Positions 34,519 to 44,403 of a DNA stretch of 64,000 nucleotides are shown one piece after another. Within the stretch, counting starts at the first letter, position 1; every line of letters starts with the position of its first letter. Location: contig NZ_FQXJ01000004.1 of NCBI RefSeq assembly GCF_900129935.1, forward strand, positions 310,001-374,000, in the 5' to 3' direction. The notes beneath the pieces are model-generated. The model had not been told where the DNA came from and did not search any database. It saw only the letters and a list, made by a program, of their open reading frames with translations. Position numbers and translations under genes: made by a program. The stretch is from Desulfosporosinus lacus DSM 15449. GTDB lineage: Bacteria; Bacillota; Desulfitobacteriia; Desulfitobacteriales; Desulfitobacteriaceae.

Positions 34519-34812
34519 CTATTCTACATAAAATTGAACTTTGACATCATTCTTAGCTTCGATAACTAAACAAATATCCTCTTCTCTTGGATCGTAATTC
34601 ACAGCAATAACATCGTCTAAATTAATCCAAAACACCTCATTCTCAGTGCTCCATACTGAGGCCTTATCATCAGCTACATCAATATTTCCTACAACTCCAA
34701 AATCCATAGTACACTCAATGACAGAAATGATCTCAATGCACTTCAGGTTCTTGCCAAACAACTTCTCCCTGAGAAATTTTACGAATTCAATCTTTGAGGA
34801 TAAGGTTATCAT
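34519..34812 (-). CDS. Hypothetical protein, 97 aa
   Basis: A small acidic protein with no signal peptide. Alternating hydrophobic segments (VGNIDVADDKASVWS, VFWINLDDVIAV, DICLVIEAKNDVKVQFYV) suggest a small beta-rich fold. I do not recognise it. It lies alone between the tRNA cluster and gcl; GGGGGAGCGAC lies just upstream of the ATG as a ribosome site. Confidence 0.6.
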   Translation of the reverse strand: MITLSSKIEFVKFLREKLFGKNLKCIEIISVIECTMDFGVVGNIDVADDKASVWSTENEVFWINLDDVIAVNYDPREEDICLVIEAKNDVKVQFYVE

Positions 34813-34858
34813 GTCGCTCCCCCAATCATTTCAGTTATTCAGCTTAATGTAATAAAAG

Positions 34859-34884
34859 AACCCAATGACCTCAGTCAATGGGTT
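34859..34884 (-). terminator. Terminator of the tRNA cluster
   Basis: An 11-bp stem with one mismatch (AACCCATTGAC/GTCATTGGGTT) followed on the minus strand by CTTTTATT, downstream of tRNA-Val. Confidence 0.75.
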
Positions 34885-34916
34885 AAGCTTTCAGTCTTTA
34901 TTTTGAAAATCTATAT

Positions 34917-34991
34917 TGGTGGGCGATACTGGTCTCGAACCAGTGGCCTCATCCGTGTGAAGGATGCGCTCTACCGCTGAGCTAATCACCC
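34917..34991 (-). tRNA. tRNA-Val (CAC)
   Basis: A 75-nt tRNA with encoded CCA. The acceptor pairs GGGTGAT with ATCGCCC; the anticodon loop is TTCACAC, anticodon CAC; the T-arm has GGTTCGAGACC. It is the last of three tRNAs in one cluster. Confidence 0.93.
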
Positions 34992-35157
34992 ATATCGATG
35001 ATCGCTATTAGTAGTTCGTAGTTCGATAATCATTCGAACAAGAACTTCATACCTCGCATTACCTTGTCTTTTCCACCATCTCGCGCTTTGCACCTCGAAC
35101 TTCAATCATGTCTCTTCCACCGTTCGAAGCACGAACCTCGATCCACGAATTTCGAAA

Positions 35158-35232
35158 TGGTGGGCCCACTAGGATTCGAACCTAGGACCAACCCGTTATG
35201 AGCGGGGGGCTCTACCGCTGAGCTATGGGCCC
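35158..35232 (-). tRNA. tRNA with CAT anticodon (probably Ile2, possibly Met)
   Basis: A 75-nt tRNA with CCA. The acceptor pairs GGGCCCA with TGGGCCC. The anticodon loop CTCATAA is typical of the tRNA-Ile whose C34 is modified to lysidine, but elongator Met cannot be excluded from this alone. The position 27-43 pair is mismatched. The 35000-35157 gap toward tRNA-Val holds no gene. Confidence 0.88.
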
Positions 35233-35252
35233 TAATAAACAGAGAATAAAAA

Positions 35253-35327
35253 TGGCTCCCCGAGTAGGACTCGAACCTACAACCTACCGGTTAACAGCCG
35301 GTTGCTCCACCATTGAGCTATCGAGGA
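35253..35327 (-). tRNA. tRNA-Asn (GTT)
   Basis: A 75-nt tRNA with CCA. The acceptor pairs TCCTCGA with TCGGGGA, and the anticodon loop CTGTTAA gives GTT. It lies 20 bases from the CAT tRNA, in the same direction. Confidence 0.93.
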
Positions 35328-35451
35328 ATGCTCTTGCACGGGTTATTATACGTAATTCATGCACTATAGTCAAGTCTTAATTTAATTTTTTTCGAGAAAA
35401 TCAATTTCCCTTAATTTTCTTGACCTATTTCCGGATTAATTTTAAAAGAGT

Positions 35452-36582
35452 TTACTCCAAATAATCCTTTAACTTTTTGCTCCGACTGGGATGCCGTAGT
35501 TTTCGCAAGGCTTTGGCCTCAATTTGACGAATACGTTCGCGTGTAACTCCGAATTCCTGCCCAACTTCCTCTAAAGTCCTTGTCCGCCCGTCATCAAGTC
35601 CAAAGCGCAATCTAAGCACTTTCTCTTCCCGTGGGGTTAAGGTCTCTAAAACTTCTTCCAATTGCTCTTTTAAAAGAATGAACGAAGCAGCTTCTGCCGG
35701 TGCCGGAGCATCTTCATCCGGAATGAAATCTCCCAAATGGGAGTCTTCCTCTTCTCCAATAGGTGTCTCTAAGGAAACCGGTTCTTGGGCAATCTTCATA
35801 ATTTCGCGTACCCGTTCGACGGGAATATCCATAACCTTAGCGATTTCTTCGGGAGCTGGCTCCCTCCCCAATTCCTGCAAGAGTTGCCTTGAAACTCGAA
35901 TCAACTTATTGATTGTCTCAACCATATGCACAGGAATTCGGATTGTCCTGGCCTGGTCAGCAATAGCGCGGGTAATCGCTTGACGAATCCACCAGGTGGC
36001 ATAGGTACTAAACTTAAAGCCTTTAACATAGTCAAATTTCTCTACAGCCTTAATCAACCCAAGATTGCCTTCCTGAATCAAATCTAAGAAAAGCATGCCC
36101 CGTCCTACATAGCGTTTAGCGATACTCACTACAAGTCGCAAGTTAGCCTCCGCTAATCGGCGCTTAGCTTCCTCGTCACCATCTTCCATACGTTTTGCTA
36201 ATTCTATTTCTTCATCGGCAGAGAGCAGGGGAACTCGTCCGATTTCCTTTAGATACATGCGAACCGGATCGTCAATTCCTACACCCTCGGGTACAGAAAG
36301 ATCCACTTCCGCCTCTTCTTCTGCATCATCTTCCGGGTCCTCGACGATATCATCGTCTTCATCAACTTTAACGCTAGTTAAGATCTCAAGTTCAACTTCT
36401 CCAGGCTCTGGCACCACATCTATTCCCATTCGTCCAAGTTGTTGATAGATATCATCTATTTGATCCGCGGAAAGTTCAATCCCTTGGAGAGAATCCATAA
36501 TCTCTCTATAAGTTAGAGATCCCTTCTTTTTTCCTTTTTGAATGAGGGCTTGGACGTTGTCCATCTTCTGCTTTTCATTCAT
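35452..36582 (-). CDS. rpoD: Primary sigma factor RpoD (SigA)
   Basis: The housekeeping sigma factor, 376 aa from the ATG at 36582 (AAGGTGGGGGA upstream). Region 1.1 is acidic ([21 protein letters not shown]), region 2 reads [20 protein letters not shown], and region 4 has [23 protein letters not shown] at 36640 overlapping the end of dnaG is an alternative start adding 20 residues. dnaG-rpoD is the standard macromolecular-synthesis pair in Firmicutes. Confidence 0.96.
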   Translation of the reverse strand: MNEKQKMDNVQALIQKGKKKGSLTYREIMDSLQGIELSADQIDDIYQQLGRMGIDVVPEPGEVELEILTSVKVDEDDDIVEDPEDDAEEEAEVDLSVPEGVGIDDPVRMYLKEIGRVPLLSADEEIELAKRMEDGDEEAKRRLAEANLRLVVSIAKRYVGRGMLFLDLIQEGNLGLIKAVEKFDYVKGFKFSTYATWWIRQAITRAIADQARTIRIPVHMVETINKLIRVSRQLLQELGREPAPEEIAKVMDIPVERVREIMKIAQEPVSLETPIGEEEDSHLGDFIPDEDAPAPAEAASFILLKEQLEEVLETLTPREEKVLRLRFGLDDGRTRTLEEVGQEFGVTRERIRQIEAKALRKLRHPSRSKKLKDYLE

Positions 36583-36631
36583 CTGTCCCCCACCTTCCCT
36601 CGGATCATTCTTTTGGGTGCCTATAACCTTA

Positions 36632-38482
36632 CTATTCGCCACGTTTCAACCGCTCTCCTATCTCTTTCAACAGAGCCATAGCCCCTGCCATGTCACCGGA
36701 TTTTTCTAAAGTTGCCATGCGAGCTTGCAGATCCTCGACCCTTTCTTCTGCTTGAGTAGAAAGAATCCCTTTAATACAGTCATCTAGAAGCCGCTCAGTT
36801 TGTGATATATCTAACTCTTCCAGGAGCAAGCTAGCCAACCGGCTTTGAACGTTTTCGTCGCTGTGCACGGGCAATTTGCCCTCCTGATTGAGATAATTAA
36901 AGATTTGTTGATGTTCTGGTATCTTCCAAAAGGATTCTCCTAACTTAGCCTTAATTCTTGGCAAGTGAGAAATATTTTCTATAATCAAACGTAAAAGCAA
37001 ACGCTCTGTTCGATAGACCCCTAAATAAACTGTTGGTGAAGGGGGCATTGTATCTTCTTTATAAATGATTTCATCCTTAATATTATCTCTATTTTTTCCA
37101 GAACTAACCTGTTTTTGCTGAGAATATTCATGTAATTGCTCTTTTTTAGGTTTTTTCTGTTCCAGTCTGGCTATTTCGCGTTGTACCGCTTCCAAAGTAA
37201 GCCCAAGTTCTAAACTTAAGAAGCGTTCATACCCTTCTCTTTCAATTGGACTGCTTACTTTTAAAATATCCGGAGCAAGCCTAACTACTAACTCAGCTTT
37301 TTCCTGAATGGTCTGTGGCGGTGTTTCCTGAACAATCGTTCGATACTTGAACTCTACGTAAGTCAAAACCTGACTTAAAGCTTTTTCAAAGTCCTCCACA
37401 CCATAACGTTTTAAGAATTCATCAGGATCTTTTGCTCCTGTTAAAGTTGCCACATCCAAGCGAATACCCGCATCTCGCAGAATCTCTCCCCCTCTTAAGG
37501 CCGCTTGGATTCCAGCCTCATCGGAATCGTAGAGCAGGACAACACGCTGTGTATACCGTCTCAAAAGTTTTGCTTGTTCCCGTGTTAAGGCAGTCCCCAA
37601 GGAAGCGACTGCATTAGGATAACCTGATTTCTGGAGCGCTATAACGTCCATATACCCTTCAACTAACAGGGCAAAACCCTTCTCGCGAATTCCTTGATGC
37701 GCACGATGCATCCCATAGAGATGGTGCCCCTTATTAAAGAAAGCGGTCTCGGGGGAATTAAGATACTTAGGAAGAGAATCATCCAACACTCGACCGCCGA
37801 ATCCAATGGTGTGGTTTCGTCGATCAAGAATACTAAAGAGGACGCGGTTGCGGAAACGATCATAGTACCCTCCGCCTTTACCCTGTGTCCCTCTTTCTAA
37901 GGCTAGCCCATTTTCTGCCAATTCATGTGCCTGGACTCCTCGTTCCAGCATATAAGTTAATAGCCCATCCCACCGGTCAGGAGCATAACCTAAACGAAAG
38001 CTTTTCATTGTATCCAGGTCTACCCCACGTTTTTCAAAATAGAGTCTCCCCAGTTCTCCTTCAGGTAAGTTAAGTAAGAGGTCATGAAAATAGCCTGTAG
38101 CTAATTCATTGATTTCTTCAAAACGCTGACGACGTCGATTTGCTTCCCGTTCACGCGGAGATAATTCTTTCTCTGGAAGCGACACGCCATATCTAGAGGC
38201 TAAATTCTGAATACTCTCAACAAAAGACCAGTTCTCTTTCTTCATAAGAAAAGAAAAGGCGTTTCCACCAACATTGCATCCAAAACAATAAAACATTTGT
38301 TTCTCAGGGGTTACAGTAAAACTAGGCGTTTTTTCCGCATGAAAAGGACAAAGTCCCAAATAGTTTTTCCCCTTACGCTGCAAGCTGACATATTCAGATA
38401 TAATCTCTACAATATCCGTGCGCGAACGCACTTCCTCGATAACCTCTTCCGGCATAAATTCTTGTTGAAGTCTATTATCCAC
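36632..38482 (-). CDS. dnaG: DNA primase
   Basis: A 616-aa primase that makes RNA primers at the replication fork. The zinc ribbon is [13 protein letters not shown] plus YCFGC near residues 40-65. The TOPRIM core has [13 protein letters not shown] and [13 protein letters not shown], with [10 protein letters not shown]. The C-terminal helicase-binding domain is present. Length is normal, and it is followed by rpoD. Confidence 0.96.
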   Translation of the reverse strand: MDNRLQQEFMPEEVIEEVRSRTDIVEIISEYVSLQRKGKNYLGLCPFHAEKTPSFTVTPEKQMFYCFGCNVGGNAFSFLMKKENWSFVESIQNLASRYGVSLPEKELSPREREANRRRQRFEEINELATGYFHDLLLNLPEGELGRLYFEKRGVDLDTMKSFRLGYAPDRWDGLLTYMLERGVQAHELAENGLALERGTQGKGGGYYDRFRNRVLFSILDRRNHTIGFGGRVLDDSLPKYLNSPETAFFNKGHHLYGMHRAHQGIREKGFALLVEGYMDVIALQKSGYPNAVASLGTALTREQAKLLRRYTQRVVLLYDSDEAGIQAALRGGEILRDAGIRLDVATLTGAKDPDEFLKRYGVEDFEKALSQVLTYVEFKYRTIVQETPPQTIQEKAELVVRLAPDILKVSSPIEREGYERFLSLELGLTLEAVQREIARLEQKKPKKEQLHEYSQQKQVSSGKNRDNIKDEIIYKEDTMPPSPTVYLGVYRTERLLLRLIIENISHLPRIKAKLGESFWKIPEHQQIFNYLNQEGKLPVHSDENVQSRLASLLLEELDISQTERLLDDCIKGILSTQAEERVEDLQARMATLEKSGDMAGAMALLKEIGERLKRGE

Positions 38483-38997
38483 GTCTCTTGCGCCTTTCAG
38501 TTTTCAGCCACATTTTATATATTTTGTCAACCCTTACTTTATACATTTCTTTCGCCGAAACTTCATAAAATCCTCTTTTTTAGTTCTTCATTCGGTGAAT
38601 CTGTTTTTAGAATGGGTAGTATACTCTTTCCTACTTATATTAATTCTTCTTTTTCTGAGATAATACCTGCTTGCTTCGACAATTATTTGTGCAAGGTGTT
38701 CTACCTGTAATCCCTACCCCCCAGAGTAAGGATCGATAGCCTAACCCTTTCGCACATTTGAAAAGCATGATAATATATAAAGTAAGCTTGGCTAGCGCCA
38801 AGACGTTAGTCTCCGGAGGTCGCCTCAGTTGCACTTATGCGCTGGCCATGGATGGCCGAGTGTCCCAGTAGCCAAGGATGATGAAGGTGAACCTTGACCT
38901 TTTAGCAGGAACCGTCTAATGACGTTGACCTTCTACAAAAACACTGTGGAAGGCTCAACATGTGCATTATAAACTTTATGAGAGAGGTGAGTATTCT
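38483..38997. other. Repeat-bearing intergenic gap
   Basis: This 515-base gap between the divergent dnaG and GerMN genes has no gene I can support. It carries the palindrome CTTGGCTAGCGCCAAG (38787-38802), also found at 30403, and an AGTTGCACTTATGC motif. Near the end GTTGACCTTC and GAAGGCTCAAC form an imperfect inverted repeat close to the GerMN ribosome site. Confidence 0.5.
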
Positions 38998-39576
38998 ATG
39001 AATAAACGATCATTTAGCACTATCCTTTTAACTATCTTTTGCTTATTACTGGCAGGAACCTTTCTAACAGGGTGCAATACCTCTAAAACACAAGGCGATA
39101 AACCCGCAGATAGTCCAACAACTCCTGTTTCTCCAGATACGAATACCCCTGAGCCAACCACAAACTCTGTTAAAATAACCCTCTATTTTCCTAACTCAGA
39201 TGCCACAGGGTTAGTTCCGACGGAACGAACAGTCGAGGTAAAAGAGCAAGAAATTATTAAAGCAATGTTTATAGAGTTAGCCACTCCCCCCACAGGATTG
39301 GAAAAACCGCTTCCTTCCGGAACCACTCTTCTGGAGGCTACTGTAAGCACGGATGGAATCGCTACTATTAACCTGTCTAAAGAATTTCAACAGAACTTTG
39401 GGGGAGGTTCCTCTGGTGAACAAATGACTATGTACAGTATAGTAAACACTTTAACGACCCTTTCTAATGTTCACAGTGTCCAATTTCTCTTGGATGGGGT
39501 CAAACACGATGGAATACTCGGTCACTTGGATACCCGAGATCCAATCAAGCGAAATGAGAGCTTAATAATTAAATAA
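38998..39576 (+). CDS. GerMN-domain lipoprotein
   Basis: A 192-aa lipoprotein. The signal peptide ends in the lipobox LTGC (cysteine about residue 27), followed by a proline/threonine-rich linker. A single GerMN domain (VKITLYFPNSDATGLVPTER to the C-terminus) follows. GerMN domains occur in germination and sporulation envelope proteins such as GerM. The ATG at 38998 has GAGAGGTGAG upstream; the longer frame is rejected. Confidence 0.88.
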   Translation: MNKRSFSTILLTIFCLLLAGTFLTGCNTSKTQGDKPADSPTTPVSPDTNTPEPTTNSVKITLYFPNSDATGLVPTERTVEVKEQEIIKAMFIELATPPTGLEKPLPSGTTLLEATVSTDGIATINLSKEFQQNFGGGSSGEQMTMYSIVNTLTTLSNVHSVQFLLDGVKHDGILGHLDTRDPIKRNESLIIK

Positions 39577-39701
39577 TTCTTTTCAGACAGTGTCTTTCAA
39601 TTCGCTTTTTAAACACGATCAAGACTAACATATCTTATGTGTCATAGGCTTATTTTACTTCTGTAAGCCAAAACTTATACTTTATTAATGGAATATATTA
39701 C

Positions 39702-39734
39702 AAAAGTGGTTGAGATTTTCACTCAACCACTTTT
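39702..39734. terminator. Bidirectional terminator between GerMN gene and dgt
   Basis: A perfect 13-bp stem (AAAAGTGGTTGAG/CTCAACCACTTTT) with a 7-base loop, T-rich on the plus strand and A-rich before it, between two convergent genes. Confidence 0.88.
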
Positions 39735-39761
39735 CCTTTTTATCCAACTGCATAGGGGGAG

Positions 39762-40757
39762 TCACTTTCGAGGAACAAATAAGTTCTGAAATAAATCAAT
39801 CGCATAATTATCTGTTAGCCCGGATATATAGTCGACCACCGCAATTGTTTTATTACCGCCTGCCCAAATCAAAAAGTTCTGCGGCAACTTTGAAAAATCC
39901 TGAGTATAGTATTCATAGAGTGCCTGAATGATATATTGTCCTTTTCGTCGCTCTTCCCGCAAATTCTGGCTGTTATAGACCCTCTCAAACATAAATTGCC
40001 GAAATTCCTGCATAGCATGGTTTATCTCCACCGACTGCCTTATCTGATCTTGACCACTTGACGCTTCAATCATATCCACGACCATGGTGGTAATCATATC
40101 ACTGGGCTTTACACCAAGCCTTCGTTTAACCTTTTCAGGCAAGTCACTTTGGGTAAGCAAGCCTGCCCGCAAGGCATCGTCGTAATCATGACAAAGATAT
40201 GCAATCCTGTCTCCAGTTTTTACAATCTGCCCTTCCAGGGTTTTAGGCATACCCACTCCAGTGTGATGTAAGATTCCATCAAGAACAGACTCTGTGAGAT
40301 TTAAACCACGGCCCTCTTGGGCTAGTACCGTCAATATGCGAATCGACTGTTCATTATGCTCGAAATGGCCAATAATTCGTCTCAAAGCCTCTTCCCCAAC
40401 ATGACCAAAGGGAGTGTGACCAACATCATGCCCCAGGGCAATCGCTTCAATGAGGTCTTCATTCAATTTCAGGCCCCGAGCGATGGTTCGACATATTTGG
40501 GAAACTTCCAAACTATGCGTCATACGTGTCCGATAGTGATCTCCCGTAGGAGCAATATACACTTGAGTTTTATGTTTAAGACGACGAAACGGTTTGCTGT
40601 GCAAAATCCGATCTCGATCCCTTTGATACTTCGTGCGAATCGGGCACTCTTCTTCTAAGCGCTCACGATTGGCATCTCTGCTTTTTGCAGCATAGGGCGA
40701 GAGTCGTTCTTCCTCTTCTTTTTCGGACCTCTGCCGGATGTTCAGTATCTCGCTCAT
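39762..40757 (-). CDS. dgt: dGTP triphosphohydrolase-like HD protein
   Basis: A 331-aa HD-domain protein of the deoxyguanosinetriphosphate triphosphohydrolase family. HD motif residues are in RTRMTHSLEVSQI, LGHDVGHTPFGHVGEE and, later, AYLCHDYDDAL. It hydrolyses dNTPs to the nucleoside and triphosphate. GGGGGAAAG precedes the ATG. It often lies near dnaG in this group. Confidence 0.9.
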   Translation of the reverse strand: MSEILNIRQRSEKEEEERLSPYAAKSRDANRERLEEECPIRTKYQRDRDRILHSKPFRRLKHKTQVYIAPTGDHYRTRMTHSLEVSQICRTIARGLKLNEDLIEAIALGHDVGHTPFGHVGEEALRRIIGHFEHNEQSIRILTVLAQEGRGLNLTESVLDGILHHTGVGMPKTLEGQIVKTGDRIAYLCHDYDDALRAGLLTQSDLPEKVKRRLGVKPSDMITTMVVDMIEASSGQDQIRQSVEINHAMQEFRQFMFERVYNSQNLREERRKGQYIIQALYEYYTQDFSKLPQNFLIWAGGNKTIAVVDYISGLTDNYAIDLFQNLFVPRK

Positions 40758-40943
40758 ATCACTTTCCCCCTTGTTTGGACGATGCTCAACAAAAATACTT
40801 ATTTCATTTTAGCATACTGTCCAGACAAATGTATGCGGGAAAACCGGGCACGGTTTTATACAATTCTCCAGTTCCTTGAAGCTAAGTGCGAATTCATGTC
40901 GAATTAGTTTAATGGGAATCCTAATGAAACAGGTAAGCACTAA

Positions 40944-41501
40944 CTAATCGAGGTTAAACAAAATAAGGCTGATACACGAAATAGTATTTTTGCCGTTATT
41001 ATAAGACATCCCACAACTCTTCTCCAAAGCCATGACATCTATTCCGCAGGCCTCTACGGAAAAAACTGCTTCTTCAGGGAATCGGCACTCCTGACTGTCA
41101 AGAAAAGCACACCGGCCACAGTAAGTACAAGGTCCAACATTCAGAGGAAGGAATTCCTTGAAAGCCCCGGTGCTCTTTATATTGTCTAATACCTTCCTTA
41201 ATATCTTTGTATGCTCTTCGATGCCTTCTTGCATACCTTCGTAATCAAAAGAATCTTCGAGTTGATAAACAGTTTGGAATAATAGTCCTTGTTTAAACTT
41301 TAAAGCCTTTTCCTTCAACTCATCAATCGAACCTACTGCAGGGGGACACATCCAATTCTTGTTATAACTTCCACAGGAATTTTGCTCGCATTGTAATCTA
41401 AAGTCTTTATTAAATTGAATATCTTCCTTTGCAATAATTGCTAACTGATCAACCCCCAGAGACTTTAGAAAAGACATTAAATCATCTATGCCTGAGCTCA
41501 T
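40944..41501 (-). CDS. DUF2284 metal-binding protein
   Basis: A 185-aa cysteine-rich protein from the ATG at 41501 (AAAGGAG upstream). The motifs CEQNSCGSYNKNWMCPP and CTYCGRCAF are typical of DUF2284, which probably binds an iron-sulfur cluster. The family often occurs in corrinoid methyltransferase clusters; its role there is unknown to me. It follows the methyltransferase I gene by about 170 bases, beyond a hairpin and a repeat. Confidence 0.82.
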   Translation of the reverse strand: MSSGIDDLMSFLKSLGVDQLAIIAKEDIQFNKDFRLQCEQNSCGSYNKNWMCPPAVGSIDELKEKALKFKQGLLFQTVYQLEDSFDYEGMQEGIEEHTKILRKVLDNIKSTGAFKEFLPLNVGPCTYCGRCAFLDSQECRFPEEAVFSVEACGIDVMALEKSCGMSYNNGKNTISCISLILFNLD

Positions 41502-41573
41502 AATTTTCAACTCCTTTGAGAAATAGCATGGATTAGAACTATTTAAAACTTTAAAATTAATATCAATCAAAGT

Positions 41574-41607
41574 AATGCCCCCGAAGACGTGGTACTTCGG
41601 AGGCATT
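41574..41607 (-). terminator. Hairpin between methyltransferase I and DUF2284 genes
   Basis: ATGCCTCCGAAG pairs with CTTCGGGGGCAT around an 8-base loop, followed by TACTTTG on the minus strand. It could partly terminate the methyltransferase transcript before DUF2284. Confidence 0.6.
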
Positions 41608-41614
41608 TCTTACT

Positions 41615-41664
41615 GTCAAAAAGTATAAACTTACGTTATATACTTTCTAAGCATTAGTGCAACT
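41615..41664 (-). repeat. Interspersed repeat, copy 2
   Basis: The inverted copy of the 30338-30388 unit: AGTTGCACTAATGCTT, then a stem AGAAAGTATA near-paired with TATACTTTTT. It sits right after the methyltransferase I gene. Confidence 0.6.
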
Positions 41665-41669
41665 TTATA

Positions 41670-42647
41670 TTAGAACATTTCTTTACTCATTTTGTCGATT
41701 GCTTCTGTGGCTGAATCATAGACACCCGGGAAGGAACTGAAATTCAAACCTTGAGTTAAATTAGGAATAAAGTATAACTTCCCGCAATTTTTGCAAGCCC
41801 TCTCTACTTCTTTTGCTACGATTTCAGGTGTCCATTCCGGAAAATCAACGACACCGCTGTCGATATCCCCCATGAAGCTGATTTGTCCGCCGTATTTCTT
41901 GATCAGTTCGGGAGTGTTATTTGTGGTCATAACCCCCTGCCAGATATCTATTCCCATTTCAATCATATAGGGAACCAGGTTCGCTGCATAGGAATCACTG
42001 TGATGCACGATCAACTCGACACCATTAGCTTTGTAGAATCCATAGATTTTCTTGTAAGCCGGCAAATAGAACTCTTCAAACATTGCCGGTGATATAAAGG
42101 AAGATTTTTGGCTGCCCCAGTCGTCATGATGGAAAAGGGCATCTGGATGAAGACGATCGATCAGGATTTTGGCATAGTTTAGCTCAGCTTCCGTAAGATA
42201 ATCAATCAGCTCATGCATTGCTTCAGGTTCTTCATAAAGAGCCATTAAGGCATCTTCCATACTCATCAGGTGATGACACATTTCAAAAACCCCTGGGGCA
42301 ACGAAGGCTGTTACAAATTGTTCATTCCGATCGATTGAATTGGCATGCGCAACAGCTGCAGCCCAAGCCTCATCAGAATTATCAATAACAGGCGCTTTCA
42401 CGTATTTTCTCCACTCTGTGATATCCTTTAATACTTTGTGTTCATCGTCATGTACAGGGAACTGACCCAGCTGACCTTCCGGCCATCTAAAGGTAATCCC
42501 CCAGCTATTCTTGAACTCTGAACCTGGTGGGCACATAAGCTGGACCGGAACTTCAAGGATAATGTCCATAAATTCGTATTGATTAACAAAGCGATCCGGG
42601 TTTCCACCTTTGATCGTTTCCATTAAATTCTGCTTTTTCGTTAACAT
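41670..42647 (-). CDS. Corrinoid methyltransferase I, UroD family (O-demethylase type)
   Basis: A 325-aa member of the uroporphyrinogen decarboxylase superfamily, the family of the aryl-ether methyltransferase MtvB. Starts at the ATG at 42647 with AAAGGAGG upstream. Visible segments are FHHDDWGSQKSSFISPAMFEEFY and LIVHHSDSYAANLVPYM, with metal or substrate histidines. It should transfer a methyl group from a methylated substrate to the corrinoid protein encoded just upstream. The substrate (methoxyaromatic or other methyl donor) cannot be told. Confidence 0.85.
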   Translation of the reverse strand: MLTKKQNLMETIKGGNPDRFVNQYEFMDIILEVPVQLMCPPGSEFKNSWGITFRWPEGQLGQFPVHDDEHKVLKDITEWRKYVKAPVIDNSDEAWAAAVAHANSIDRNEQFVTAFVAPGVFEMCHHLMSMEDALMALYEEPEAMHELIDYLTEAELNYAKILIDRLHPDALFHHDDWGSQKSSFISPAMFEEFYLPAYKKIYGFYKANGVELIVHHSDSYAANLVPYMIEMGIDIWQGVMTTNNTPELIKKYGGQISFMGDIDSGVVDFPEWTPEIVAKEVERACKNCGKLYFIPNLTQGLNFSSFPGVYDSATEAIDKMSKEMF

Positions 42648-42704
42648 TATTTTTGGCCTCCTTTTATTTAGTTCGAAGCTTGACACATTAAACCAATAAG
42701 GAGA

Positions 42705-43337
42705 TTAAGCGCTTACCAATTCTTTGGCTTTTACAGCGGCACTCCCCGCATCAGGAGCAAAACCGTCTGCTCCGATTTCATCCGCCATCTCCTGGGATAC
42801 AGGTGCACCACCGACAATGACCTTGAACCCGGCTAATCCACTTGTTTTAAGGGTTTGAACGGTTTCTTTCATTGCCGGCAATGTTGTCGTAAGAAGCCCA
42901 GAGCATGCTACTATGGTTACGTTTTCCTGTTCTTTGACAGCATTGACAAATTTCTCTGCTGAGACATCTACGCCCAGGTCAACCACTTTAAATCCGGCAC
43001 TTTCGATCATCATGGCAACAAGGTTTTTGCCGATGTCATGCAGATCGCCTTGAACAGTACCGATAACACAGGTCCCTAAAGAAGATGTGCTGGTCCCTGT
43101 GAGAAGAGGTTTGAGTACTTCGACGCCCTTGGACATAGCTTTAGCGGCCATCAGCATTTCAGGTACAAAAACTTCCCCTGCAGAGAATTTTTCTCCTACA
43201 ACGCCCATAGAGTCGATCATAGCCTGGAGAATATCCCCCGCTGCGCTTCCTTCATCCAGTGCTTCCTGCACTAAACCCGGAACGAGTTTAGCTTTTCCCG
43301 CCTCTACCTTGGCTTTTACTTCTGTGATCTTTGTCAT
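42705..43337 (-). CDS. Methyltransferase corrinoid protein (MtbC/MtvC type), cluster 1
   Basis: A 210-aa cobalamin-binding protein. The N-terminal four-helix cap (SMGVVGEKFSAGEVFVPEML) precedes the B12 domain with the cobalt-ligand motif GDLHDIGKN (D-x-H-x-x-G) and the C-terminal IVGGAPVSQEMADEIGADG. It carries the methyl group between methyltransferases I and II. The ATG at 43337 has GGGAGGAATTG upstream. It lies between the two enzyme genes. Confidence 0.93.
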   Translation of the reverse strand: MTKITEVKAKVEAGKAKLVPGLVQEALDEGSAAGDILQAMIDSMGVVGEKFSAGEVFVPEMLMAAKAMSKGVEVLKPLLTGTSTSSLGTCVIGTVQGDLHDIGKNLVAMMIESAGFKVVDLGVDVSAEKFVNAVKEQENVTIVACSGLLTTTLPAMKETVQTLKTSGLAGFKVIVGGAPVSQEMADEIGADGFAPDAGSAAVKAKELVSA

Positions 43338-43364
43338 TTTCAATTCCTCCCATTATTATGATAT

Positions 43365-44168
43365 TTATTTCTTTTGACCAAATTTATCTTCTCGATATGC
43401 TCCAATGTACTCCATGCAGTATTCGTCCTGTCCTAAGAGCGCTTCAGTGGCATAGAGCATGCCCATCATATCTCTGTTTAACGGGTCGATGATCGCACTG
43501 TCCATACCTGCGTTCATCGCCAGCACGAGGAAAGCTTGGTTGACAAGTTTTCTGACAGGAAGATTAAAAGAAATGTTGCTTGCTCCTCCTGTTACATGAA
43601 TTTCGGGATACTGTGTTTTGATTTCTTTGATGACTTCTACCACCGTGTTGATTCCGTCTTCCGAGGTACAGAGCATTTGAACTAAAGGATCAATATGCAG
43701 CCGAGACGGATCAATGTTATATTCTTTAGCCTTTTTCATAATACCGGCAAAAACTTCCAAACGTTTTTCTGAATCCTGGGGTATTCCCGTGTCATCGCAT
43801 AGAAGAGCGACACATTCCCATTTCGTCTCAGCTATCAAGGGAAATATGACTTCAATCTTATCTCCTTCCAGGGAGACCGAATTGATCAGGCCCGGCTTTT
43901 TGCAGAATTTAATAGCCTCTGCACAGATATGAACATTAGGGCTGTCAATAGCAATGGGTGTATCTGTAACTTCTTGTACCAGGTCAATAAGCCACTTAAT
44001 AGTTTCAAGTTCAATGCTGTTTTCAACTGATGCACACACATCAATGAAGGCAGCTCCTGCTTCTGACTGATCTTTAGCCAGTTTTCTAATAAGGTCTGCA
44101 TCCTTTGCGGCAATTGCCTTTGCTACGGAAGGAATTGCTCCGTTAATTTTTTCGCCAATAATTATCAA
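43365..44168 (-). CDS. Methyl-THF:corrinoid methyltransferase II, cluster 1
   Basis: A 267-aa TIM-barrel protein of the pterin-binding family (MtvA/MtgA/AcsE-like). IIIGEKINGAIPSV, FIDVCASVEN, DSPNVHICAEA and LINSVSLEGDK mark the pterin pocket; HVTGGASNISFNLP is near the end. It moves the methyl group from the corrinoid protein to tetrahydrofolate, feeding the folate C1 pathway. It is the first gene of the cluster, divergent from the PucR regulator. Confidence 0.9.
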   Translation of the reverse strand: MIIIGEKINGAIPSVAKAIAAKDADLIRKLAKDQSEAGAAFIDVCASVENSIELETIKWLIDLVQEVTDTPIAIDSPNVHICAEAIKFCKKPGLINSVSLEGDKIEVIFPLIAETKWECVALLCDDTGIPQDSEKRLEVFAGIMKKAKEYNIDPSRLHIDPLVQMLCTSEDGINTVVEVIKEIKTQYPEIHVTGGASNISFNLPVRKLVNQAFLVLAMNAGMDSAIIDPLNRDMMGMLYATEALLGQDEYCMEYIGAYREDKFGQKK

Positions 44169-44355
44169 AATCAGTCAACCTCCATTTGAATTTTAGGCTC
44201 AATTAATCAATTACGTTTCATCCAAGGTTTCATGCTAAAATAGAAGTAACGAAAAAATTAATTCCCCTTTCTTCTTAAATAAATTGTATAGTTGTATATA
44301 TAAATTAATATTCGATCTTTTCGGACTATTACCTTTGGTCAATTTTACAAAATAT

Positions 44356-44388
44356 ATGGCGTGAACAGTATATTGTGCACTACGCCAT
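44356..44388. promoter_or_regulatory. Inverted repeat in front of the PucR gene
   Basis: ATGGCGT and ACGCCAT arms separated by 19 bases, ending 15 bases before the PucR-type ATG and in the divergent promoter region. It may be an autoregulatory operator or an mRNA hairpin covering the ribosome site (CAGGAGG). Confidence 0.45.
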
Positions 44389-44403
44389 GGACAGGAGGTT
44401 TTT

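Noticed and set aside
41670-42647. True uroporphyrinogen decarboxylase of haem synthesis
   Set aside because: The adjacent corrinoid protein and methyl-THF methyltransferase genes show that it is a methyltransferase of the same superfamily.
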